From assembly GCF_030388665.1 (NCBI RefSeq), contig NZ_CP128846.1, positions 8,900,001 through 8,964,000 on the forward strand: a DNA stretch of 64,000 nt, read 5' to 3'. Source of the stretch: Streptomyces flavofungini. GTDB lineage: Bacteria; Actinomycetota; Actinomycetes; Streptomycetales; Streptomycetaceae. The translations under genes were made by a program, and so were the position numbers. The first letter of the stretch is position 1. Each line of letters starts with the position of its first letter. Below, piece after piece: positions 17,129 to 25,521 of this stretch. The notes beneath the pieces are model-generated. The model was not told the origin of the DNA. It ran no database searches and worked only from the letters and a program-made list of their open reading frames with translations.

Positions 17129-17184
17129 CTCTTACACCTTGTCAAAGTTGTCGGGCGCTTCATATCTTACAGGCTGTAAGAGTT
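17127..17184. promoter_or_regulatory. Pair of TetR-type operators
   Basis: Two 23-base dyads share the half-site AACTCTTACA. The first is 17127-17149 (AACTCTTACA, CCT, TGTCAAAGTT). The second is 17162-17184 (ATATCTTACA, GGC, TGTAAGAGTT), whose inner 17 bases are perfectly symmetric apart from the centre. Centres are 35 bases apart. The first covers the TetR start codon region, the second the promoter of the divergent gene. Confidence 0.75.
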
Positions 17185-17239
17185 AGTGCGGGCGGTGGCA
17201 CGCGGACCGCTCCGCTTCGCCGCGCCCGGAGGGAGCACC

Positions 17240-17674
17240 ATGAGACCGCTGGCCCAGAGCACGCCCGAGCAGTTCATCACCGACTTCTTCACCACCTTCC
17301 ACGAGCAGGTCGTACGGGGCGACCACGACCCCGCCCCGGCCATGGCCCGCTTCTACACGCCCGACATCCTGATGGTCAGCGACGGCATCCCCCTCGACTG
17401 GGACAAGCTCCTCGCCCACATCCGCCCCGTCCGCAAGAACCTGGCGCCGGACGACGAGGCCCGGTTCGAGGTGCACGAGGCCATCGCGGACGGCGACCGG
17501 ATCGCGGCACGCCTCACGATCCACGCGGCCACCCGCAAGAAGCGCGTCACGACGGAGGTCGTGGCCTTCTACACCTTCACACCGGACGGCCGCATGGCCG
17601 AGTCCCACGGCTGCACCCGGATCGTCACCGAGGCGTCGACGACTCCGGAGGCGGAGTCGGAGCGGCGGGAGTAG
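17240..17674 (+). CDS. SnoaL-like / NTF2-fold protein
   Basis: ATG 17240 follows GGAGGGAG; 144 residues. The pattern (ITDFFTTFHEQVVRGD, MARFYTPDI, VHEAIADGDRIAARLTIHA, VVAFYTFTPDGRMAESHGCTRI) is that of an NTF2/SnoaL cone fold, used by small isomerases, cyclases and hydrolases or as a plain binding domain. It is divergent from the TetR gene and under the paired operators, so it is the repressor's most likely target. Confidence 0.8.
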   Translation: MRPLAQSTPEQFITDFFTTFHEQVVRGDHDPAPAMARFYTPDILMVSDGIPLDWDKLLAHIRPVRKNLAPDDEARFEVHEAIADGDRIAARLTIHAATRKKRVTTEVVAFYTFTPDGRMAESHGCTRIVTEASTTPEAESERRE

Positions 17675-17723
17675 CGGGGGCGCCGGGCGCCCCGGCTCCT
17701 CTGCCCGCGAAGGCGCGGCCTCC

Positions 17724-18335
17724 CTACGTGCCCTGCCGCGCCCACTTCGAGGAGTCCCGCCAGCTGTACGAGGGGCGGCCCTCGCGGCTGCTGGCGCGGA
17801 ACGGCTTGCCCTGGTCGTCGACGCGCAGCACGCTGTGCCGCTTGCCGCTGGACCACTCGATCTCCACGTACCACCGCACGTCGTGCAGTTCGGTGGACGC
17901 CCTGACGCGGAAGACCTCGGCGTCGTCCTGACTGACCTTGTACGGGAAGTCGCGTTGGCCCGCCCCGGGTGTGACGCGGGGCGCCGGGTCGTCGAGGTCG
18001 ACGGCGAAGGACTTGGTGGGCGCCCTGCCCTCGCGGCCGGACCCCGACTGGAAGCTGTTCCAGGCCAGCGGCGCGCCGGTGCTCTGCACCCGGACGCTCA
18101 TGTCCCGCAGGGCGACGGTTTCCCGGCCCGTGCCCCGCACGGTGACCTCGACGTACTGGTCGCCGGCCGCGACCGCCCCGAGGTCGCCCACCCGGCCCGG
18201 CGTGTCCTGCGCGGCGGGCGGCTCCGGCACCTCGTCCGGCTTCCGGTTCACCAGGAAGCCGCGCCCGCAGCCGTCCTCGTACGCGTACGGCCCGGCGTCG
18301 CGCCGGTGCTTGTCGTCGTCACCGCCGCCGTTCAT
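17724..18335 (-). CDS. C-terminal half of a split membrane-anchored regulator (extracellular domain)
   Basis: This 203-residue frame begins at an ATG inside the 3' end of the HTH gene (17-base overlap), with no ribosome site. Its start (MNGGGDDDKHRRDAG) continues the residues expected just after the transmembrane helix of that gene, which itself stops in a run of Arg codons. The body is a beta-rich domain with no membrane helix and no signal of its own. The simplest reading is one gene broken by a one-base shift near 18320-18335; translational coupling of two proteins is the alternative. Confidence 0.6.
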   Translation of the reverse strand: MNGGGDDDKHRRDAGPYAYEDGCGRGFLVNRKPDEVPEPPAAQDTPGRVGDLGAVAAGDQYVEVTVRGTGRETVALRDMSVRVQSTGAPLAWNSFQSGSGREGRAPTKSFAVDLDDPAPRVTPGAGQRDFPYKVSQDDAEVFRVRASTELHDVRWYVEIEWSSGKRHSVLRVDDQGKPFRASSREGRPSYSWRDSSKWARQGT

Positions 18336-18789
18336 TGGCGAGGGCGACGGAGCCGACGGCGAGGACCGCGGCGACGGAGGCCGCGAGAACGAGGTTGCGG
18401 CGCCTGCGGGAGGGAGGCGGCGGTGCCGAGGCGGTCACGGGCTCCGGGCCGGGGGCGGCTTCGGGGTCCGATTCGGGTTCGGGCTGCGGAGCGGGCTCGC
18501 GCTGTGGCGTCGGCTCCCTCTTCGGCGTGCGGGCCGGGGCGCCGACGGCCGGGGGCTCCGTCTTCCGCCCCCGGTCCGTGTCCGCCAGGATCCACCGCCG
18601 ATGGACCTCCACCAACTCCTCCGGCGTCGCCCCGCAGAGCCGGGCGAACCGCTCCACCGGACGGAAGTCGGCGGGCACCGCGTCCCCGTTGCAGTACCGG
18701 TGCAGCGTGGACGTACTCATGTGGAGCCGCTTGGCGAGCACCCCAGGTTCCGGATGCCGGGACGCCGAGAGGATCGACCGGGGTTCCAT
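18319..18789 (-). CDS. N-terminal half of a split XRE-type HTH / transmembrane regulator
   Basis: A 156-residue frame with an XRE-like HTH (LAKRLHMSTSTLHRYCNG, about 20-60), a Pro/Glu-rich linker, and a transmembrane helix (about 130-150, RRRRNLVLAASVAAVLAVGS). It then terminates as NERRR, immediately where an extracellular domain should begin; that domain continues in another frame at 17724-18335. HTH-membrane-ectodomain proteins of this kind are common in Streptomyces. The first helix of the HTH is also poorly preserved. Likely a frameshifted gene unless base calling is wrong. Confidence 0.6.
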   Translation of the reverse strand: MEPRSILSASRHPEPGVLAKRLHMSTSTLHRYCNGDAVPADFRPVERFARLCGATPEELVEVHRRWILADTDRGRKTEPPAVGAPARTPKREPTPQREPAPQPEPESDPEAAPGPEPVTASAPPPPSRRRRNLVLAASVAAVLAVGSVALANERRR

Positions 18790-18945
18790 TCGTGTTCGAA
18801 TCCAGTCGGGGTGGACGTCCCGTGACCGCCGACCGTCATCACGGCCGACGGTCCTTCACTACAACCGGTCTGCTGTGCGCGACAGCCCGCGAGGGCGCCG
18901 CAATCGGCCGTACAGTCGCAGCAGTTGACGGGAAGGGCGCATCGC

Positions 18946-19422
18946 ATGATCCATGACATGGGTGAACTCGGCCGCGTGGGCAGGGCGCTGAACGAGGTCC
19001 TGGGGCTGTTCGAGGGCGAGCGGAGACGGCTGGAGGAAGTGCACGGCCCGGCGCCGTACGGGGACAGCTCCGCGGGCAGCCCCATGCAGACGATGCACGG
19101 GATCGGTGAACTCTCCCGCGGCGTGCAGGACGCGCTCAAGTACCTCGCCCTGGGTGCCGGATACATCTCGTTCGGCCTGGACAAGCGGGCCGACCACGCG
19201 GTGTCGATGGCGCGGCGGAAGCCGGTGGGCGTCCCCTCCGGCGTGGACCGCATGGCGCGCCCCCTCGGCGAGGACACCGTGCGGGGCCTCGAGATGATCC
19301 GCGACCTCGACGACTTCTTCTCCGACGACATCGGGCTCGCCGTGGACGTGGCCCTCTCCGCCCCGGAAGCCACGTATCCGCCGAGCGACTGGTCGGTGTA
19401 CCACCGCGAGGGCCCGTCCTGA
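18946..19422 (+). CDS. Hypothetical protein, 158 aa
   Basis: ATG 18946 follows GGAAGGG. The chain is largely helical and soluble: an N-terminal amphipathic helix (LGRVGRALNEVLGLFEGERR), a Gly/Ser turn, and several further helices, with an acidic stretch RDLDDFFSDD. No domain is recognised. It has no signal peptide. It stands alone between the split regulator and a degraded acetyltransferase gene. Confidence 0.6.
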   Translation: MIHDMGELGRVGRALNEVLGLFEGERRRLEEVHGPAPYGDSSAGSPMQTMHGIGELSRGVQDALKYLALGAGYISFGLDKRADHAVSMARRKPVGVPSGVDRMARPLGEDTVRGLEMIRDLDDFFSDDIGLAVDVALSAPEATYPPSDWSVYHREGPS

Positions 19423-19584
19423 CCGGACCGGCGCGGACCGCGTGCGGCGGGCGACCGCGCGCCCGCGACGCGCACGCCCGTACGCCACCCGCTCGTTGGT
19501 CGATCGACCTGGCCCCGGGGCGCCGTTGCACTGGGGCGCGACACCACGAGCCGTGGTGCGCGTACCCCGGGAGGCCACCGCAGT

Positions 19585-20345
19585 ATGGACATCCGCCCCA
19601 CGATCGACCAGGATTTCGACGCCTTCGTCGACACCATGCTTGCCGCGTTCGGACGGTTCCTGGACGCGCCGACCAACGGCGGCGGGCCGAGTGCGGGGAC
19701 ACCCTCGCAGAGATCTACGACCGCTACCGCCGCGCACAGCCCGGCGCCCTGTCCCGGCCGCCCCGCCGGTGGGCCCTGGGCGCGGGACAGCCCCCGGTCT
19801 CGCGGGCGCCGCGCTACGTCGCCGTCCACCGCGACGCCGACGGCGCACCGGACGGCTACGCCGGCTACACGCTCGTCGACCCCGGCCCCGACTCGACGGT
19901 CGACGAGACCGTCGCCGTCGACGACGCCGTGTCCACCGCCCCGGCCCGGTGCGACCTGGGACAGACCTCGTCAGCCATCGTGTTCGAGCGCTTCCCTCGC
20001 GAGGACCCGCTGCGCCGACAGCTCGCGGACTTCCGGCCGGGCAGGTCAGCGACGACACCGACGGGCTCTGGCTACGGCTCCTGGACATCCCGCGCGCACT
20101 CACCCCTCGCGGCTGGTTCCTGGACGGCGAGCTCGTCCTCGACGCGACGCCCCCTTCCTCGGCGAGCGCGGCCGCCATCTGCTGACCGGCGAGGACGGCA
20201 AGGCCGACTGCGTCCCGGCGGACCGCGAGCCCGACCTGTCCGCCGACCTGCGGAGCTGGGCGCCGCTGGTCGCGCTGCAGAGACGGCCTGGAGGTGGAAG
20301 CCCGCCGCTGACACTCGGTCGGCTCCTGGGCGGCCACACGGAGGC
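19585..20345 (+). pseudogene. Degraded Eis-type GNAT acetyltransferase
   Basis: The start is intact (MDIRPTIDQDFDAFVDTMLA after GGGAGG), but the frame is lost after about 35 codons. Homologous pieces then appear in other frames: LAEIYDRYRRAQPGALSRPP and YVAVHRDADGAPDGYAGYTL, then VFERFPREDPLRRQLADF, then DTDGLWLRLLDIPRALT, then LLTGEDGKADCVPADREPDL. These are successive blocks of the enhanced-intracellular-survival acetyltransferase family, normally about 400 residues. At least three frameshifts and a deletion of the central acetyl-CoA part are needed. Confidence 0.75.
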
Positions 20346-20371
20346 CGTGGTGCCGTACCCCCCAAAGGCAA

Positions 20372-20406
20372 CGCCCCGCGGGCCGCACGACGCGGCCCGC
20401 GGGGCG
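20372..20406 (-). terminator. Rho-independent-type terminator of the rodlin gene
   Basis: Perfect 15-base arms (20372-20386 and 20392-20406) flank a 5-base loop, starting 6 bases after the rodlin stop. On the minus strand the stem is followed by TTGCCTTTGG, a weak T tract typical of Streptomyces terminators. Confidence 0.8.
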
Positions 20407-20412
20407 CTCGGC

Positions 20413-20820
20413 TCAGTGGTTGTCGACGCCGTTGCCGGAGAGCGCGGAGATGTCGTCAAGGATGTGCGAGCCGGGCTCGTCGCCCTTCGCCTGCGTGGAG
20501 CCCTCGGCGCACTGCTGGTTCTGCGGGGCCGAGAGGACCGGGATGTCCTGGACCGCGACCGGGACGAGGAGGCCGACGATGGCGCCCGCGTTCGCCTTCA
20601 CGGGCACGCCGAGGCAGAGCTTGTTCAACGAGCCCTGGACCGCGGCCCCCTGCGCACTCAGGTTCCCCTCGGTGGTGCTGTTGCCGAACGCCTGCTCGGC
20701 GCCGTTGCCACTGAGGCTGGAGGTGCTCTCGTCGTCGCCGATGGCGGCGGCGCTCCCGGTGGCCCCGGTGAGGGCGAGGGCGGCGACGCTGACGGCGTAG
20801 GGGAGGTTACGGATGTGCAT
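20413..20820 (-). CDS. Rodlin, secreted surface-layer protein of aerial hyphae
   Basis: ATG 20820 with GGAG upstream; 135 residues. A signal peptide (ending near GSAAA, residue 26) precedes a Gly/Asn/Ser-rich chain with the rodlin-type SLSGNGAEQAFGNS start, a central hydrophobic segment and a near-repeat SALSGNG at the C terminus; one internal Cys pair is seen. Rodlins with chaplins form the rodlet layer on spores and aerial filaments in Streptomyces. Usually two rodlin genes are adjacent and divergent; here only one is seen. A strong terminator follows. Confidence 0.85.
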   Translation of the reverse strand: MHIRNLPYAVSVAALALTGATGSAAAIGDDESTSSLSGNGAEQAFGNSTTEGNLSAQGAAVQGSLNKLCLGVPVKANAGAIVGLLVPVAVQDIPVLSAPQNQQCAEGSTQAKGDEPGSHILDDISALSGNGVDNH

Positions 20821-21059
20821 GTCACTCCAGTGCAGAGCATTGGTCAGGGAGACATGAATCAATACATCCTCCAATGCCCCGAGTCGGTGGATATTCGCCC
20901 ATTGGCGGGGTGTCGGCGGGCCGGGGCTGACGGAAGTCACCCCATGAGATGAGGCCGAACGGCTGAGACGCCGTGTGGAGGTGGGGAAGAGCGTGGGCGG
21001 GGCCGGCGACGCCTGCCGGATCGGTCCCGGCACGGGCGGGTGCGGCTCACACCAGCGGC

Positions 21060-21093
21060 GTGAAGCGCGCCAGGCGTCCCTGGCGCGCTTCAC
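21060..21093 (-). terminator. Strong hairpin terminator
   Basis: Perfect 15-base arms (21060-21074, 21079-21093) around CGTC, 25 bases after the stop of the secreted protein at 21118. On the plus strand the stem is followed by CTTTTCC, so it could act in both directions. The 297-base gap 20821-21117 otherwise shows only the rodlin promoter region. Confidence 0.75.
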
Positions 21094-21117
21094 CTTTTCC
21101 CCCGGCAGTGGATCTGC

Positions 21118-21591
21118 CTACTCACGGAAGCAGTGCTTGCCGGTGCAGCCCTTCTGGGACCCGTTGTTCCAGCCGCACACCGGGAAGTAGGCCTTTTCGT
21201 CGTTCGGGGTCTTCTTCCGGATCGTTTTGCTGTTGCCGTAGGCGCGGACCTTCTCGTACAGGTCGCCATCGCTCTTGTAGACCCGCGGCTCCGACGAGCG
21301 GCCGTCGAGGGGCCTGTCGTCGAGGGTGAGACTGTCCACGTCCGCACCGCCGGAGGTGTAGTCGTTCCAGATCACATGGGCGTAGCGGTGGTTCTGGATG
21401 TACGCCTTCCAGGCGTAGCCGTCCGGAGTGTCGTTCGCTATCGTCCTCGGCTGGGCGGTGGTGGCCGTGCCCGCTGCCCGGGACCCGGGATCGGCGGCGA
21501 GCGCTGACGGCGCACCGACTGCGCCGGCCGACAGCAGGACTGCCGCGCCGGAGGCGACGAGCGTTCGTTTGAACGCGTGTGACCTTGCCAT
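21118..21591 (-). CDS. Secreted hypothetical protein, 157 aa
   Basis: A clear Sec signal peptide (MARSHAFKRTL, hydrophobic run, cleavage near ALAA, residue 33) is followed by about 125 residues with no recognised domain. The C-terminal third carries three Cys (VCGWN, KGCTGKHC), suggesting a disulfide-bonded end. The many Tyr, Asp and Lys residues suggest a folded extracellular protein. It has its own terminator and sits between the rodlin and a VOC-family gene. Confidence 0.7.
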   Translation of the reverse strand: MARSHAFKRTLVASGAAVLLSAGAVGAPSALAADPGSRAAGTATTAQPRTIANDTPDGYAWKAYIQNHRYAHVIWNDYTSGGADVDSLTLDDRPLDGRSSEPRVYKSDGDLYEKVRAYGNSKTIRKKTPNDEKAYFPVCGWNNGSQKGCTGKHCFRE

Positions 21592-21835
21592 GTGTCATCC
21601 CCGTCGCTGTTGTCGGTCGTCGGCGCCGGGTGTGGCGCCGACGTGGGAATGAGCATGCTGGGGACCGGTCGACGGAATCCATGTGTTTCGGACCGGACCG
21701 AAGGACGCTCGGAACTCGGCAGCCTGCGGATGTCGAGAACGGGTCACCGGCTCCGTCCCAGGGGTGTCAGAGGCTGCCACCGGCCGCACGGGACACGAGG
21801 GCCACGAGGAACACGAGGAAGAAGGAGAAGCCGCC

Positions 21836-22276
21836 ATGGCGATTCAGCGGATGGACAACGTCGGTATCGTCGTCGAGGACCTGGACGCCGCCATCGCGTT
21901 CTTCGTGGAACTCGGTATGGAACTGGAGGGCAGGGCGGTGGCCGAGGGGCCCTTCGCCGACCAGTGCACCGGACTCGACGGTGTCCGCTGTGACATCGCG
22001 ATGGTCCGGACCCCCGACGGTCACGGCCGGCTCGAATTGGCGAAGTACCTCAGCCCCGAGGCGATCAGCGCGGGACCGCGCGACAAGCCGCACCACATCC
22101 TCGGCACGCACCGCGTGATGTTCGCCGTCGACGACCTCAAGGACACCGTCGCCCGGCTGCGCCCTCACGGTGGCGAACTCCTCGGCGAGATCGCCCGGTT
22201 CGAGGACAGCTACCTGCTCTGCTACGTCCGTGGCCCGGAAGGCATCATCGTCGGTCTGGCCGAGCAACTGCGCTGA
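21836..22276 (+). CDS. VOC-superfamily (glyoxalase/bleomycin-resistance-like) protein
   Basis: ATG 21836 follows GAAGGAG; 146 residues. Two babab modules are visible: NVGIVVEDLDAAIAFFVELGMEL and RVMFAVDDLKDTVARLRPHG, ending YVRGPEGIIVGLAEQL with the Glu that usually binds metal. Family members isomerise or cleave small substrates or bind drugs. The function here is not readable. Its 3' end is 8 bases from the end of the truncated MFS gene on the other strand. Confidence 0.88.
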   Translation: MAIQRMDNVGIVVEDLDAAIAFFVELGMELEGRAVAEGPFADQCTGLDGVRCDIAMVRTPDGHGRLELAKYLSPEAISAGPRDKPHHILGTHRVMFAVDDLKDTVARLRPHGGELLGEIARFEDSYLLCYVRGPEGIIVGLAEQLR

Positions 22277-22284
22277 GGGGATGG

Positions 22285-22794
22285 TCAGGCCTGCGGGGAA
22301 GGGGCGGTGAGGCTCTGGGGTTCGGGCTCGGTCCGACGAGGCCCGCGGGTGTTGGCCAGGGCGACGAGGAGGCCCAGGGCGGTGACCGCGGCCGCCGGTA
22401 TGCCGAGCCACTCGGGGGCGACCGACTGCTGGGCGAGGCCGCCGAGCGCGCCCCCCAGGGCCACGCCGACGTAGATCGCCGAGGCGTTGAGGCCGAGGAG
22501 CACCGGTATGGCCGCCGGGGCGTGGGCGATGAGGCGTTGCTGCTGCGGGACAACCGGGAGGCCCGCGCACAGGCCGAGCGCCGCCGTCCACACGAACGCG
22601 GTCCCGAGGGCCTCCGCGGCCACGCGGCCGGTGGCGAGCACGACGACGGCGGCGGCGAGGCTCCAGAGCAGCACCCGCTCGGGCCGGTGGCGGTCGGAGA
22701 GTCGCCCTGCCAGCAGGTTCCCGCCCAGGACCCCGAGCCCGAACACGAACAGCACGGCCGTGAGCGTGGCCTCGGATCCGTCCGTCACCCCGGT
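22285..22794 (-). pseudogene. C-terminal half of an MFS transporter
   Basis: About 170 residues make up the second six-helix half of a major facilitator (LTAVLFVFGLGVLGGNLLAGRLSDRHRP and the following helices). Upstream of 22794 homology stops and the frame runs antisense through the ArsR gene, so the first six helices and the start are gone. A GTG near 22788 could start a remnant protein. The adjacent divergent ArsR regulator commonly pairs with such efflux pumps, so the pump was probably its target before the deletion. Confidence 0.75.
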
Positions 22795-22833
22795 CTTTAG
22801 CCTGGCCGCTGTGAAGCTACGGACAGGTCGGTC

Positions 22834-23148
22834 ATGCGAGCAGTGACGCAACCAGCGAAGGACGAGATCAAGCTCGTCGAGGTCCTCCACGCGCTGGCGG
22901 ATCCGGTCCGGCTCGCCATCCTCGCGAGGCTCGCCGACAGCGGCCGCGAGAGCTGCTCGGGCATCAGCGAGACCATCGACGTCCACCAGACGACGATGTC
23001 CCACCACTACCGCGTGCTCCGCGAGGCCGGACTCACCTGGACCACCGTGGAGGGCCGTTCACGATTCGTCAGCCTGCGTCGCGACGATGTGGACGACCGC
23101 TTCCCCGGCCTCCTCGACGCCGTGCTCACCCAACTCCGGTCGGATTGA
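22834..23148 (+). CDS. ArsR-family transcriptional regulator
   Basis: 104 residues of winged-helix fold: LHALADPVRLAILARLAD, then a recognition helix in ETIDVHQTTMSHHYRVL, and the wing (TTVEGRSRFVSLR). No metal-binding CxC motif is visible; the single Cys is in ESCSGIS. It belongs to the non-metal ArsR group often placed next to MFS pumps. Its divergent partner now lacks its N-terminal half, leaving only 39 bases of shared promoter. Confidence 0.9.
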   Translation: MRAVTQPAKDEIKLVEVLHALADPVRLAILARLADSGRESCSGISETIDVHQTTMSHHYRVLREAGLTWTTVEGRSRFVSLRRDDVDDRFPGLLDAVLTQLRSD

Positions 23149-23193
23149 GCCCCTGCCGGGCCCGCGCCTTCGGTCCGGGTGACCGGCGGCGGC

Positions 23194-24396
23194 TCACTCG
23201 CAGAGCGCCGTCCGGACAGCCGCCTTCATGTCGTCGCTCTGCGCGTCCGTACCGCCGGGGTCGACGTTCACCATGACCGTCGCCTGCCTGCCGCCGACCC
23301 TGGCCCCGGCGACCGTCTCGTAGCCGAACATGTCGCCGCTGTGCCCCCAGTAGAGGCCGCCGCAGGGCAGGGGCCTGCTCTCCAGGCCGAGGCCGTACGC
23401 CCGGCCGTCCGGATTGCCGGTCGGGCGGGTCCGCTTCATCTCGCGGAGCTGGGCCGGGCGGAGCAGCCTGCCGCCCAGGAGCGCGTCCAGGAACCGGTTG
23501 ACGTCGGCGCCGCTGGAGATCATCTCGCCGCCCGCGCCCGCGACCGACGGGTTGATCGCGGTGAGGTCCACGAGCGGCGCGTTCTCGCCCGGCCGCACGT
23601 ACCCGCGCGGATGCGGCCCGGGGATCCTCGACGCGTCCCCCGGCACGAACGTCTCGCGCAGGCCCAGCGGCTCGATGACGCGGCGCCGGATCTCGTCGCC
23701 GTACGGACGCCCTGTGACCCGCTCTATGATCATGCCTGCCAGGAGGTAGCCCGTGCTGGAGTAGCGCCAGCCCTTGCCCGGCGCGAACGTCGGGGGGTGG
23801 GCGAGCGCGATGTTCACGAGATCACGCGTGTCGCGGTGGGCGAGGGGGTCCTTGAGGATCTCCTGCGGCTTCAAGTGGTCGAGGATGTCGGGCACGCCGC
23901 TGGTGTGCTGGAGGATCTGACGGACCGTCATGCGGCGGCCGTCGTTGCCGTTCCCGCGTACGACACCGGGCAGGTAGCGCTCCACCGGCGCGTCGAGGAC
24001 GACGCGCCGCTCCCCGACCAGCTGGAGCACGACCGTGGCCACGAACATCTTGGTCATGCTGCCGATCCGGAACCTGCTGTCGCCGCGCACCGGAGCCTGG
24101 CTCCGCACGTCCGCGACCCCGCTGGTGAGCACCGTGCCGCCCCGCCGGTCCCGCACCGCGACGAGCGCCCCCGGCCCGCCGTCGACCGTGGTGAGCCGTC
24201 GCAGGAGCGCACGCAGCCGGGCGTGTTCGGTGGCAGAGGCGGTGTCGGCGGTGTCGGCGGTGGCGGCCGACGCGGCGGCGGCCGGTGCGGAGGCGTGCCG
24301 CCGCGGCAGGTCGGCGGCCGTCAGCGTGCCCATCGCGACACCGACCACCACGGTCAGGGCGATGGGGCCACGCAACGCTCCTCTGTGCTCAGTCAC
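23194..24396 (-). CDS. Secreted serine hydrolase (beta-lactamase family)
   Basis: GTG 24396 follows AAGGGAG; 400 residues. An N-terminal membrane or signal segment (IALTVVVGVAMGTL) leads to a linker with TAD repeats, then the catalytic domain: SMTK with Ser113/Lys116, YSS at 212-214 and HSG at 352-354. It resembles the D-Ala-D-Ala carboxypeptidase/esterase class C fold of the proteins at 1330 and 56722. The second motif reads YSS in place of YSN. Substrate unknown. Confidence 0.88.
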   Translation of the reverse strand: MTEHRGALRGPIALTVVVGVAMGTLTAADLPRRHASAPAAAASAATADTADTASATEHARLRALLRRLTTVDGGPGALVAVRDRRGGTVLTSGVADVRSQAPVRGDSRFRIGSMTKMFVATVVLQLVGERRVVLDAPVERYLPGVVRGNGNDGRRMTVRQILQHTSGVPDILDHLKPQEILKDPLAHRDTRDLVNIALAHPPTFAPGKGWRYSSTGYLLAGMIIERVTGRPYGDEIRRRVIEPLGLRETFVPGDASRIPGPHPRGYVRPGENAPLVDLTAINPSVAGAGGEMISSGADVNRFLDALLGGRLLRPAQLREMKRTRPTGNPDGRAYGLGLESRPLPCGGLYWGHSGDMFGYETVAGARVGGRQATVMVNVDPGGTDAQSDDMKAAVRTALCE

Positions 24397-24533
24397 TTGT
24401 GCTCCCTTGGTCGTCGCGAGGGCTGGCCGCCACGGAGGGGCCGAGGTGGCTGCGCTCCATGTGCCCGCCGTCGCACGATGTCCCCGGCGGGGGAGCCGGC
24501 GCGATGAGGCGACCGTCCGGATCGGTGCGGGGG

Positions 24534-25451
24534 TTAACCCCCGTGCGCGGGCCCGGAACCGCGCGCCTCCTCGCGGAGCGCCTCGACGAACGCCGTGACA
24601 TGGGGGCGGTCGTGCCCGCGCTCGATCGTGGCGACGCCGATGTGCCGGGTCGGCGCCGGTGGCCGCACCGGGACGGCACGCAGACCCGGCACCATCGGGG
24701 TGAGCGCGATGGCGGGGATCAGGGAGATGCCCACGCCCGCGGCGACGAGCGAGCGGGCGAAGAAGTAGTCGGTGGTGCTGCCGCGCACGTCCGGTTCGAA
24801 GCCCGCCTGCTCGGCGTAGCGGCGCAGGTGCGCCTCCGTCTTGAGGCAGCCGAGCACCCAGGGCTCCGCCGCGAGCTCACCGATGTCGAGCGCCGCGCGG
24901 TCGGCGAAGCGGTGCCGTTCGGGCACCACGACGTGCAGAGGATCCTCCAGGAGCGGCGTCCACCGCAGGCTCGCCGGGCTCGGCCCGACGGGCAGCGGCC
25001 CCTCGAAGTGGTAGGCGAGCGCGACGTCGACGGCGCCTTGGCGGACCAGCGGCAGGGTGGCCTCGGGCTCGCCCTCCCTGATGTGGAGCTGGGTGTTGGG
25101 ATGGGCCGCCATCAGCCGGGGGAGCGCGCCGGGCAGCAGGTGCTTGCCGCCGCTCGTGAAGGTGGCGACGGTGAGCTGGACGCGGCCCGTGCTGAGCCGC
25201 TCGACCTGCCGCCTGGCCTGTTCGAGCGCGGCCGCGACGGACTCGGCGGCCCCGACCATGACCTGGCCCGCCGCAGTGAGGGTCACGCCGCGCGTGCTGC
25301 GCGCCACGACCTGGGCGCCGAGGCTGCGTTCGAGGACCGCCACGTGCTGGGACACGGCGGACGGAGTGAGGCGGAGTGCCACGGCCGCCCTGCTGAAGCT
25401 GCCGTGGTCCGCCACCGCCCGCAGGACGCGGAGCCGCTGCACATCGATCAA
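24534..25451 (-). CDS. LysR-family transcriptional regulator
   Basis: A TTG at 25451 after AAGGAAA gives 305 residues starting IDVQRLRVLRAVADHGSF, the usual LysR start. The winged HTH covers residues 1-60 (LRLTPSAVSQHVAVLERSLG), followed by the two-lobed effector domain with DVALAYHFEG. It is divergent from an epimerase/aldo-keto reductase pair and probably controls it; a TTA-N12-TAA-type dyad lies in the 70-base gap. Confidence 0.92.
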   Translation of the reverse strand: MIDVQRLRVLRAVADHGSFSRAAVALRLTPSAVSQHVAVLERSLGAQVVARSTRGVTLTAAGQVMVGAAESVAAALEQARRQVERLSTGRVQLTVATFTSGGKHLLPGALPRLMAAHPNTQLHIREGEPEATLPLVRQGAVDVALAYHFEGPLPVGPSPASLRWTPLLEDPLHVVVPERHRFADRAALDIGELAAEPWVLGCLKTEAHLRRYAEQAGFEPDVRGSTTDYFFARSLVAAGVGISLIPAIALTPMVPGLRAVPVRPPAPTRHIGVATIERGHDRPHVTAFVEALREEARGSGPAHGG

Positions 25452-25459
25452 CAGTTTTC

Positions 25460-25479
25460 CTTAAAGCGTTTCCAGTAAG
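25460..25479. promoter_or_regulatory. Candidate LysR binding site
   Basis: CTTA and TAAG bound a 20-base interrupted dyad in the LysR/epimerase gap, next to the LysR ribosome site. LysR sites usually follow T-N11-A symmetry; this one is close but short, so it is only suggestive. Confidence 0.3.
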
Positions 25480-25521
25480 CCACCACTTCTGCTGAAGACA
25501 GTAGGTGTCCAGAGTGGACGC

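Noticed and set aside
14867..17179. 770-codon plus-strand open frame opposite the PHP, aldehyde dehydrogenase and TetR genes
   Set aside because: Runs across three well-supported genes on the other strand and shows no domain; a GC shadow.
18787..18805. GTTCGAATCC, resembling a tRNA T-loop, near the split regulator start
   Set aside because: Flanking bases do not pair as a T-stem and no acceptor, anticodon or D-arm could be found on either strand.
18859..20388. Long minus-strand open frames opposite the 158-residue hypothetical and the decayed Eis gene
   Set aside because: Arg-rich, motif-free text; the plus strand holds the recognisable proteins.
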